A DNA stretch of 32,979 nt from positions 1 through 32,979 of the forward strand of contig JAHBWO010000038.1 of NCBI GenBank assembly GCA_019636945.1, read 5' to 3'. This DNA comes from Nitrospira sp. (GTDB lineage Bacteria; Nitrospirota; Nitrospiria; Nitrospirales; Nitrospiraceae). Within the stretch, counting starts at the first letter, position 1, and every line of letters begins with the position of its first letter. The notes below the pieces were generated by a model. That model ran no database searches, had not been told where the DNA came from, and worked only from the letters and a program-made list of their open reading frames with translations. The translations under genes and the position numbers were made by a program. Positions 15,575-23,049 of the stretch are shown here, piece by piece.

Positions 15575-15931
15575 CTATGCACAGCCCAAGTCCTTCATCG
15601 GGCGGACTTCCACGCTGCCGAACTTGGCGGCTGGAAACTGTGCCGCAATGCGAATGGCATCGTTCAGGTCCGAGACATCAATCATGAGGAAACCGCCAAG
15701 CTGTTCCTTGGTCTCGGCGAATGGCCCATCGGTGGTCGAGGTCTTGCCCTCTCGAACCCGCACGGTCGTCGCGGTTTCAACCGGATGTAGCGGAGAGGCA
15801 GCAAGCAACTGACCTGCTTTCTGTAACTTTTCGCAGTAGGACATGGCTTCATCTGAGATCGAGTGCCGCTTGTCGCTTGGGAACGCATTCAAGATTTGTT
15901 CTTCGACATAGACAAGGCAAAGGTATTTCAT
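15575..15931 (-). CDS. YciI/DGPF-domain protein (first copy)
   Basis: A YciI-like protein of 118 residues starting MKYLCLVYVEEQ, with DGPF at residues 68-71 and ETKEQLGGFLMIDV, then DLNDAIRIAAQFP and GSVEVRPM. Of the tandem ATGs at 15934 and 15931, the second is preferred because AGGAGG ends only two bases before the first. It is a paralogue of the next gene and belongs to the same operon as the ECF42 sigma factor. Together the two copies are the usual DGPF partners of this sigma class. Function is not established. Confidence 0.9.
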   Translation of the reverse strand: MKYLCLVYVEEQILNAFPSDKRHSISDEAMSYCEKLQKAGQLLAASPLHPVETATTVRVREGKTSTTDGPFAETKEQLGGFLMIDVSDLNDAIRIAAQFPAAKFGSVEVRPMKDLGCA

Positions 15932-15980
15932 CATGGCCTCCTAGGTCAGCTGTGTTCATGGGGCAAGGTCTTATTGCCTG

Positions 15981-16394
15981 CTACTTGGCTCGGTCGTTCA
16001 TTTCCCACAGGGCAAAGGTGTTGCCCTCCGTATCCAAGCAGATGGCGAAGTAGCCCATCCCTGGCACGGCTGTCTTCTGTTTGCAGACTGTTCCGCCGAG
16101 TTTTTCAACTTTGGTCGCCGCTTTACTGACTGATGGAACGCTGACGTAATTTGTGATCGGCTGTTGCGGATGCATCCGTGGCATCATGCCGCCATCGGGA
16201 GAGGCATCTGGGCCTCCGGTATCGATATGCCAATAATCGGCAATTGCCGCGGGTAGTTTGGCAAATTTCCAGCCGAACATCCCCTTATAGAATTTCTGGG
16301 CTCGTTTCAGATCATCGGCCGGTACTTCAAACCAACAAATACTGGCCGGTATCTGCGCGATGCGTGTCTTTCTCTTTGTCGTCTTCTTCGCCAT
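15981..16394 (-). CDS. VOC family (glyoxalase/bleomycin-resistance-like) protein
   Basis: A 137-residue protein with a lysine-rich start (MAKKTTKRKTRIAQ) and a VOC domain: ICWFEVPADDLKRAQKFYKG, MFGWKF, GGMMPRM, NYVSVPSV and DTEGNTFALWEM. This subgroup is frequent in DGPF/ECF42 clusters; enzymatic role unknown. ATG at 16394 follows GGAGGG at four bases. It appears to be the first gene of the minus-strand operon VOC, YciI, YciI, sigma, VOC, with gaps of only 12 to 46 bp between members. The promoter should lie in 16395-16540, where I see no clear hexamers. Confidence 0.87.
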   Translation of the reverse strand: MAKKTTKRKTRIAQIPASICWFEVPADDLKRAQKFYKGMFGWKFAKLPAAIADYWHIDTGGPDASPDGGMMPRMHPQQPITNYVSVPSVSKAATKVEKLGGTVCKQKTAVPGMGYFAICLDTEGNTFALWEMNDRAK

Positions 16395-16542
16395 GGTTCC
16401 CTCCTACCGTTGAAGTGGTTGGCTTCTGCCATACGCTATCGGCTTGCTCGTAAGATAGTCGTCGAGAAGGGAAAAAATCGACAGGGCTTTCTTCTCTTGA
16501 TGTGGAGATATTGGAGGAACAAGCCGGTCCAGCTAACGGTAG

Positions 16543-16956
16543 TGGCCTATGCTTCGGCTTCTGCCGGTAGGAGCGCTGTGCCTGTCTCGTTTTCTGGTAC
16601 TGCATCTGATTGATGTTGTGCGGCAATCAGCGAGTAGAACACCGGGACGACAAAGAGGGTAAAGAGAGTCCCGACCGTCATCCCAGTGACGAGCATCATG
16701 CCGATACTATTGCGGGCTGCCGCTCCTGGTCCAGTGGCCAGCATGAGCGGGAAATGGCCGAAGATGGTGGCGGCCGAGGTCATCAACACCGGTCGCAGTC
16801 TGGTTAAGGAGGCTTTGCGGATAGCGACAAGTCTCGACAGCCCTCTGACCTGTAGCTGATTGGCAAACTCCATGATGGGGATCCCGTTTTTGGCAATGAG
16901 GCCGACTAATGTAATCACCCCGACCTGAGAATAAATATTGATAGTCGTCAGATCGA
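16543..16956. repeat. Left copy of direct repeat flanking the nxr module
   Basis: This segment aligns without gaps to 24512-24925, at a constant offset of 7969 bp; by eye identity is roughly 85-90 percent. It corresponds to the 3' end of the RND pump gene. The match begins at TGGCCTATG and ends sharply at GATCGA, after which the sequences are unrelated. Confidence 0.9.
16547..16956 (-). pseudogene. Orphan 3' fragment of an RND efflux permease gene
   Basis: The frame encodes about 136 residues, DLTTINIYSQVGVITLVGLI onward, including MEFANQLQVRGLSRL, LMTSAATIFGHFPLML, and the end ENETGTALLPAEAEA. These match residues of about 897-1032 of the intact RND gene in this window. The first 85 percent of the gene is absent. 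An open frame continues upstream to 17161 but encodes nothing RND-like and overlaps the kinase gene, so it is not a real start. Its frame remains open to the natural stop, so the loss is fairly recent or the repeat is maintained by recombination. Confidence 0.88.
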
Positions 16957-16999
16957 CTTCAGCCTCGCTCACCTGTCCAGCCTGGCGATAAGCGTTCAT

Positions 17000-17028
17000 T
17001 TGACGTACGCCTGTCATCCTCGATAACC
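17000..17028 (+). promoter_or_regulatory. Possible promoter of the nxr-linked kinase/regulator pair
   Basis: TTGACG (17000-17005) and GATAAC/ATAACC (17022-17028) are 16-17 bases apart, about 40 bp before the kinase start. The site is inside the unique 110-bp sequence between the repeat end and the gene. The -10 match is only moderate. Confidence 0.35.
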
Positions 17029-17066
17029 TTAAGCAACAATAGCAACTTTTTACTTGGAACCACACC

Positions 17067-18587
17067 ATGCTTACGGATGTGCGTTTGAGAGAATCGGTCT
17101 TGATCATCTTCATGGCCATTCTCCTGGCGGGGTTGTTCGTTTTCGACATGTATTCACCCATGGCCTTCGCCGATCATGAGTTTTATGTCTTGGTTGTTTT
17201 AGTTGCCACTGCTTCGTGTTTTTCATGGATGCCGGCAATTGTTGCTGGTGCAGGGACCCTCCTCACCATGGTTGGAGGCATGGGGACTCCATGGTTTGCC
17301 AATTTGCCTCCGTGGATTCAGATTGGGAACCGGTCCATCACGATTGTGATTTTGTGGGTACTCGTTTGGTTTGCCTGGAAACGGCGCCAGGCTGAAGCGG
17401 CGCTGCAGAAAGCGAATGAGGATCTGGAGCAAAAAGTCACAGAAAGGACTCAGGAACTCGCCGCTGCCAATCGTACCTTGGTGATGGAAATTGCCGGACA
17501 CGTTCACACTGAACAGGCGCTACGACTTTCTCAGAGGCGGCTTGCCGACATCCTCGACCTTGCGGAGGATGCCATCATCGTCACTGAACATGATCGATCG
17601 ATCACGCTCTTTAATCAAGGAGCGGCGAAGCTGTTCGGTTATGATCCAAGCGAGGTGCTGGGGAAGCCGATAAATCTGGTGCTGCCGGAACGATTTTGGA
17701 TTGATTATTCGTCCTACATCAACACGTTCACTCATGATTCAGAGTCGGCCCATAGGTTGGCACAACGGCGTGAAGTGTTTGGCGTAAAAAAGGATGGAAG
17801 TGAGTTTCCTGCAGAAGCAAGTATCTCCAAGTTGAGCGTCGCCGAGAAAACGACGTTTACCTTGATCGTGCGAGACATCACGGACCGGCTGAGGACGGAG
17901 CGGCAGCTCCAGTCATTGACATCCGAGCTAATGACGGCACAAGAGGAAGAACGGCGGCGTATTGCTCGCGAGCTCCACGACGACATTAATCAGCGACTGG
18001 CCTTGGTGGCAATCGAAATCGGGAACATGTTGTCCGATCCCTCGATACTGACCGAGCAAACCAAGAGAACGATTCAATCTCTCAGTCAACGGCTGGTCAG
18101 AATCTCGGATGACGTTCGCCGCATGGCATACCAATTTCATCCCTCTATCCTGGATGATCTGGGGCTCACTGCGGCGCTCAAACGTATGGCTGATGAATGG
18201 TCGGAAAAGACGGGGATTAAAATCGTCATTGTTCAAGAAGAGATGGCCGATCGTTTGCCGCGCGATGTCGCCTCTTGCCTCTATCGAGTTTCACAGGAGA
18301 GCCTTGCCAATATAGTGAAACATTCCCACGCCGTTCGTGTGGAGCTCGAATTGACCTGTGGTGAGCAAGAGATTACCCTGTCGATTTATGACGCCGGTGT
18401 TGGCTTCGATCTTAAGGATGTTCAGGCTCGCAATCCCGGGTTAGGCCTGGTTAGTATGCGGGAGCGGGTTCGGTCCGTGCGAGGACGATTTGACATCCAG
18501 TCCGAACCAGGCCGAGGCACACATATTATGGTACATATCCCATTCTCTGGAGCGCCACATGAAGAAACCACGAGTTATCTTGGCTGA
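17067..18587 (+). CDS. Membrane PAS sensor histidine kinase, NarX/HisKA_3 type
   Basis: A 506-residue kinase. Residues 10-104 hold about four membrane helices; 106-150 form a coiled linker (EDLEQKVTERTQELAAAN); 155-275 are a PAS domain (AEDAIIVTEHDRSITLFNQG, ending IVRDITDR). The HisKA_3 dimerisation domain carries ARELHDDINQ with phospho-acceptor His304. The ATPase has N-box SLANIVKHSH (Asn415), G1 DAGVGFD (442-448) and GLGLVSMRERV. It should autophosphorylate and pass phosphate to the overlapping response regulator. The input signal is unknown; no periplasmic sensor loop of NarX size is present. The start has only a weak GGAA site. Its position directly upstream of nxrAB suggests control of nitrite oxidation, which is inference. 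Confidence 0.92.
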   Translation: MLTDVRLRESVLIIFMAILLAGLFVFDMYSPMAFADHEFYVLVVLVATASCFSWMPAIVAGAGTLLTMVGGMGTPWFANLPPWIQIGNRSITIVILWVLVWFAWKRRQAEAALQKANEDLEQKVTERTQELAAANRTLVMEIAGHVHTEQALRLSQRRLADILDLAEDAIIVTEHDRSITLFNQGAAKLFGYDPSEVLGKPINLVLPERFWIDYSSYINTFTHDSESAHRLAQRREVFGVKKDGSEFPAEASISKLSVAEKTTFTLIVRDITDRLRTERQLQSLTSELMTAQEEERRRIARELHDDINQRLALVAIEIGNMLSDPSILTEQTKRTIQSLSQRLVRISDDVRRMAYQFHPSILDDLGLTAALKRMADEWSEKTGIKIVIVQEEMADRLPRDVASCLYRVSQESLANIVKHSHAVRVELELTCGEQEITLSIYDAGVGFDLKDVQARNPGLGLVSMRERVRSVRGRFDIQSEPGRGTHIMVHIPFSGAPHEETTSYLG

Positions 18588-19203
18588 CGACCATACCTTT
18601 GTGCTTGAAGGATTCAAAAAATTACTGGAAGTGCATTGCGAATTAGTAGCGTCTGTGGAAGATGGTCGGGCGCTCATTGAAGCCACTATAAAGCTCGAGC
18701 CAGACCTCGTGATACTGGACATTTCAATGCCAAAGCTTAATGGCGTTGAAGCGGCGAGAAAGCTCAAGAAGCAGTTCCCGGTGGTGAAACTGATTTTCGT
18801 TACGATGCATGCCGACATGGCCTATGTCGATGCGGCGTTCAGAGCCGGAGCTTCAGGTTATTTGTTGAAACGATCGGCAGCCACGGAATTGATGGAGGCG
18901 GTACGCTCCGTGATGAACGACAAGTTCTACGTGACTCCTCTCATTACAAAAGAGGTCGTGACGTCATTCCTTAAGCCGACACAAACTCGTTTGGCTACGA
19001 TTGACGACTTAACAACGAGACAGCATGAGATTCTTCAATTGGTTGCCGAAGGATTGTCCGCGAAAGAAATCGCCGACCAACTGAAGATCTCTCACCGCAC
19101 AGTTGAGTTTCACAAGACCAAGATCATGGAGCAGCTCCACGTCCATAGTACGTCTGATCTGGTCAAATACGCAGTGGCACATGGCTTAGTCACCGCATCG
19201 TGA
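18559..19203 (+). CDS. NarL/FixJ-type response regulator
   Basis: A 214-residue regulator with receiver domain (DD at 10-11, phospho-acceptor Asp54 in VILDISMPKLNG, Thr and Lys in FVTMHAD and YLLKRS) and a C-terminal LuxR helix-turn-helix (LTTRQHEILQLVAEGLSAKE, IADQLKISHRTVEFHKTKIM). The ATG at 18559 is chosen because GGAG lies six bases upstream and MKKPRVILADDH is the normal beginning of the family. It overlaps the kinase gene by 29 bp, so the two are translationally coupled partners. It lies 319 bp upstream of nxrA in the same direction and is the best candidate local regulator of the nxr promoter. Confidence 0.93.
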   Translation: MKKPRVILADDHTFVLEGFKKLLEVHCELVASVEDGRALIEATIKLEPDLVILDISMPKLNGVEAARKLKKQFPVVKLIFVTMHADMAYVDAAFRAGASGYLLKRSAATELMEAVRSVMNDKFYVTPLITKEVVTSFLKPTQTRLATIDDLTTRQHEILQLVAEGLSAKEIADQLKISHRTVEFHKTKIMEQLHVHSTSDLVKYAVAHGLVTAS

Positions 19204-19522
19204 TGCCTCTGGACTTACTACAGTAGTTGGTCCATCAAAACCTCGTAGTTTCTCCAAACCAAGCCGGTAGTCTTTCCTCCCCTTATCCCAGCGGGGCTCG
19301 GCTAAACTGCATCCTCGTAAATGTTTGGTGCGTCAACTGTGATTCACGCTAGACTCGTGCTTGTTCCTGGCTCGTGAATGAGCAGGCGAGAGTTACTATT
19401 GTCGTGCATGTTGAGTTAAGCACGCGTGAATCTCGGAGAGTGGAATCTGAACTCATGAAAAAAACTGATCTTTCTCATAATCACTGCGTCTTCCTCATAC
19501 TACTAAATGGGAGGTAGAACAC
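19204..19522 (+). promoter_or_regulatory. nxrAB upstream regulatory region
   Basis: A 319-bp non-coding gap. The 7-mer CGTGAAT occurs at 19373-19379 and 19425-19431, with its inverse ATTCACG at 19342-19348. The outer copies extend into a split inverted repeat: ATTCACG and CGTGCTT (to 19362) against AAGCACG and CGTGAAT (19418-19431). CATAAT at 19476-19481 is a possible -10 without a good -35. The nxrA ribosome site GGGAGG is eight bases before ATG. No small gene is seen. Confidence 0.55.
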
Positions 19523-22500
19523 ATGGTCATCACGCGTAGGCAGTTCATGAAAGCTTCTGCCGGCACGATCGCTGCCATAGCTGTGGCGGACAAAGTTCTG
19601 GCATTGACGGCGCTTCAGCCGGTAATCGAGGTCGGCAACCCCTTGGGGGAGTATCCGGACCGATCCTGGGAACGGGTCTATCACGACCAATATCGGTACG
19701 ATTCATCGTTCACATGGGTCTGCTCCCCTAACGACACGCACGCCTGCCGCATTCGAGCTTTCGTCCGCAACGGAGTGGTGATGCGGGTCGAACAGAACTA
19801 CGACCACCAGACCTATGAAGACTTGTATGGAAACCGCGGGACCTTTGCGCACAACCCTCGAATGTGTCTCAAGGGATTTACCTTCCATCGGCGCGTCTAC
19901 GGGCCGTATCGCTTGAAGGGTCCCTTGATCCGGAAGGGCTGGAAACAGTGGATGGATGATGGCTCACCCGAACTCACCTCGGACACGAAGCGCAAGTATA
20001 AGTTCGACAGCCGGTTCTTGGACGATATGCTCCGGGTCTCCTGGGATACGGCCTTTACCTATGCAGCGAAGGCCATGATCATCATTGCCACCCGATACAG
20101 CGGGGAAGCTGGGGCGCGGCGTCTTCGTGAACAAGGGTATGCCCCCGAGATGGTGGAAATGATGAAGGGCGCGGGTGTGCGCTGTTTCAAGCACCGAGCC
20201 GGCATGCCCATTCTCGGATTCATCGGCAAACATTCCAATACCCGGTTCAATAACAGCGTCCTGCCTGTATTGGATACGTGGATCCGCAAGGTCGGTCCGG
20301 ATCAGGCGCAAGGCGGCCGGTATTGGAACAACTACACCTGGCATGGAGACCAAGATCCCTCCCAGCCATTTTGGAACGGGACGCAAAATTGCGACGTAGA
20401 TTTGAGCGATATGCGATTCACGAAGTTCAACACGAGCTGGGGCAAGAATTTCGTCGAGAACAAAATGCCGGAAGCGCATTGGAAGCTCGAATCAATCGAG
20501 CGAGGGGCGCGCCTCGCGGTGATCACGCCGGAGTACAATCCCACGGCACAGCGCGCCGATTACTGGATTCCCCTTCGCCCGCAGTCGGACGGGGCCTTTT
20601 TCCTCGGCGCCTGCAAGATCATTCTCGATGAGAACATGCATGACATCGACTATCTCAAGCAGTTCACGGACATGCCCTTGTTGGTCCGCACGGATACCCT
20701 CCAGTATCTGGACCCCCGTGAGGTGATCCCGAACTACAAGTTCCCTGATTTCTCCCACAGTTATTCCGGCCGAATCCAAGCATTGAAACCAGAGTACATC
20801 GAACGGTTAGGCGGGTTCATGGTGTGGGATCTGGCCAAGCAGCAAGCCGTCCCGCTCCATCGTGAGCAGGTTGGCTGGCATTTCGATAGCAGCGGCATTC
20901 AGCCGGCATTGACCGGAACCTATCGAGTTAAGCTGTTGAACGGACGCGAAATCGATGCGCAGCCCATCTACCAGATGTATCAGATCCACTTCCAAGACTA
21001 TGATCTCGATACCACGCATCAGATCACCCGCTCGCCCAAGGATCTCCTGGTCCGCTGGGCGCGCGACTCAGGCACGATTAAACCGGCGGCCATTCACAAC
21101 GGCGAGGGGGTCTGCCACTATTTTCATATGACCTCAAATGGACGGGCGGCCGCCTTGGTCCTGACCTTGACCGGCAACATTGGAAAGTTCGGTGCCGGCT
21201 GCCATACCTGGTCCGGCAATTACAAAGTGGGGATTTGGAATGCGACGCCCTGGTCGGGGGCTGGGGGCGGCGTACACTTATCGGAAGATCCCTGGCAGCT
21301 CAATCTGGACCCGAATGCCCATGGGAAGGAAATTAAGTACAAGAACTACTACTATGGCGAAGAGCCTGCGTACTGGAATCACGGTGATACGGCGTTGATC
21401 GTCAATACCCCGAAGTATGGCCGCAAGGTCTTTACGGGGAAGACCCATATGCCGACCCCCAGTAAGCTGCGCTGGGTCGTCAACGTCAACCTGTTGAACA
21501 ATGCCAAGCACCACTACGACATGGTGCGGAACGTCGATCCCAACATCGAATGTCTCATCACGCAGGACATCGAAATGACGTCCGACGTCAACCATGCGGA
21601 TATCGCCTTTGCCGTGAACTCCTGGATGGAGTTCACCTATCCTGAAATGACGGCTACCGTGTCGAATCCCTGGGTACAGATCTGGAAGGGGGGGATCCGG
21701 CCGCTGTACGACACGCGGAACGATGCCGATACGTTTGCCGGGGTGGCGGCCCGACTGGCCGAGATCACGGGCGAGAAACGCATGCGAGACGTCTTCCACT
21801 TTGTCTATGAGAATCGCGTGGACGTCTACGCCCAACGTCTCCTGGATGCGTCGAGCACCTTTTACGGATATAGTGCTGATGTGCTCTTGAAGTCGGAAAA
21901 GGGGTGGATGGTCATGGTGCGGACCTATCCGCGTCACCCCCTCTGGGAGGAGACCAACGAGTCGAAGCCAATGTGGACCCGATCGGGGCGCATCGAGAGC
22001 TATCGGGTTGAACCGGAAGCGATCGAGTACGGAGAAAACTTTATCTCGCATCGTGAAGGGCCGGAAGCAACACCGTATCTGCCGAACGCCATCTTCACGA
22101 CCAACCCCCATGTTCGGCCGGACGACTATGGCATTCCGGTCACGGCCCAACACCACGACGACAAAACTATCCGGAACATCAAGCTCTCGTGGGCTGAAAT
22201 CAAGCGCCACACCAACCCTCTGTGGGAGAAGGGCTATCAGTTCTACTGCGTCACCCCGAAGACCCGTCACCGCGTTCACAGCCAATGGTCGGTGAACGAC
22301 TGGGTACAGATCTACGAGTCGAACTTCGGTGATCCCTATCGCATGGATAAACGGACGCCAGGAGTCGGCGAACACCAGGTGCACATCAATCCCCAAGCAG
22401 CCAGAGATCGCGGCATCAATGACGGGGACTATGTCTATATCGATGGAAACCCGGTGGATCGTCCGTATCGTGGATGGAAACCGAGTGATCCCTACTACAA

Positions 22501-22960
22501 AGTGGCTCGACTCATGATCCGCGCCAAGTACAACCCGGCCTATCCGTATCACGTGACCATGGCGAAGCATGCGCCGTACGTCTCAACGCCAAAGTCGGTC
22601 AAAGGACACGAGACGAGGCCAGATGGACGTGCCATTGCCATCGACACCGGGTATCAGTCGAACTTCCGATACGGTGCTCAACAGTCATTTACGCGCAGCT
22701 GGCTCATGCCGATGCATCAAACCGATTCGCTCCCGGGGAAAAGTGCAAACGGGCTTAAGTTTAAATGGGGGTTCGAAATCGACCACCATGCAGTCAACAC
22801 GGTGCCGAAGGAATGTCTCATCCGTATTACCAAAGCGGAGGACGGCGGGATCGGGGCACGCGGTCCCTGGGAGCCGGTGCGTACCGGATTTACCCCGGGC
22901 CAAGAGAACGAGTTCATGATTAAGTGGCTGAAAGGCGAGCACATCAAGATCAAGGTCTAA
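19523..22960 (+). CDS. nxrA: Nitrite oxidoreductase alpha subunit (molybdopterin)
   Basis: A 1145-residue type II DMSO-reductase-family protein of the length usual for Nitrospira NxrA. It oxidises nitrite to nitrate at a Mo-bis-MGD centre. The N-terminus has a twin-arginine motif (TRRQFMK, residues 4-10) and a hydrophobic stretch to about 30, indicating Tat export with NxrB to the periplasmic side. The proximal Fe-S cluster region shows Cys67, Asp71, Cys75 and Cys115. The probable Mo ligand is Asp276 in NNYTWHGDQDPS, by alignment with NarG. Start ATG is preceded by GGGAGG. It is followed by nxrB after 89 bp containing a hairpin. No chaperone or gamma subunit gene adjoins it. Confidence 0.96.
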   Translation: MVITRRQFMKASAGTIAAIAVADKVLALTALQPVIEVGNPLGEYPDRSWERVYHDQYRYDSSFTWVCSPNDTHACRIRAFVRNGVVMRVEQNYDHQTYEDLYGNRGTFAHNPRMCLKGFTFHRRVYGPYRLKGPLIRKGWKQWMDDGSPELTSDTKRKYKFDSRFLDDMLRVSWDTAFTYAAKAMIIIATRYSGEAGARRLREQGYAPEMVEMMKGAGVRCFKHRAGMPILGFIGKHSNTRFNNSVLPVLDTWIRKVGPDQAQGGRYWNNYTWHGDQDPSQPFWNGTQNCDVDLSDMRFTKFNTSWGKNFVENKMPEAHWKLESIERGARLAVITPEYNPTAQRADYWIPLRPQSDGAFFLGACKIILDENMHDIDYLKQFTDMPLLVRTDTLQYLDPREVIPNYKFPDFSHSYSGRIQALKPEYIERLGGFMVWDLAKQQAVPLHREQVGWHFDSSGIQPALTGTYRVKLLNGREIDAQPIYQMYQIHFQDYDLDTTHQITRSPKDLLVRWARDSGTIKPAAIHNGEGVCHYFHMTSNGRAAALVLTLTGNIGKFGAGCHTWSGNYKVGIWNATPWSGAGGGVHLSEDPWQLNLDPNAHGKEIKYKNYYYGEEPAYWNHGDTALIVNTPKYGRKVFTGKTHMPTPSKLRWVVNVNLLNNAKHHYDMVRNVDPNIECLITQDIEMTSDVNHADIAFAVNSWMEFTYPEMTATVSNPWVQIWKGGIRPLYDTRNDADTFAGVAARLAEITGEKRMRDVFHFVYENRVDVYAQRLLDASSTFYGYSADVLLKSEKGWMVMVRTYPRHPLWEETNESKPMWTRSGRIESYRVEPEAIEYGENFISHREGPEATPYLPNAIFTTNPHVRPDDYGIPVTAQHHDDKTIRNIKLSWAEIKRHTNPLWEKGYQFYCVTPKTRHRVHSQWSVNDWVQIYESNFGDPYRMDKRTPGVGEHQVHINPQAARDRGINDGDYVYIDGNPVDRPYRGWKPSDPYYKVARLMIRAKYNPAYPYHVTMAKHAPYVSTPKSVKGHETRPDGRAIAIDTGYQSNFRYGAQQSFTRSWLMPMHQTDSLPGKSANGLKFKWGFEIDHHAVNTVPKECLIRITKAEDGGIGARGPWEPVRTGFTPGQENEFMIKWLKGEHIKIKV

Positions 22961-22976
22961 ATGCTATTGATTTGAC

Positions 22977-23010
22977 CGTCGGCCCTTGCCACAAGAAGCA
23001 AGGGCCGACG
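22977..23010 (+). promoter_or_regulatory. Intercistronic hairpin between nxrA and nxrB
   Basis: A perfect 13-bp stem (CGTCGGCCCTTGC and GCAAGGGCCGACG) with an eight-base loop lies 17 bp after the nxrA stop and 39 bp before the nxrB start. No T run follows, so it is unlikely to be a full terminator. It could protect the nxrA transcript end, allow processing or adjust the subunit ratio. Confidence 0.75.
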
Positions 23011-23049
23011 AAGTTCGACAATAGCCTATGATGAATTACGGAGGAGACT

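Noticed and set aside
16957-17161. N-terminal extension of the RND fragment frame
   Set aside because: It has no similarity to RND proteins and overlaps the kinase gene and its likely promoter.
19363-19381. Sigma-54-like site TGGCTCG ... GAGCA upstream of nxrA
   Set aside because: Spacing between the GG and GC elements is off by one base and the -12 element is not TTGC.
21278-22570. 430-codon open frame antisense to nxrA
   Set aside because: It mirrors the codon pattern of nxrA on the opposite strand, has no domain and no ribosome site.
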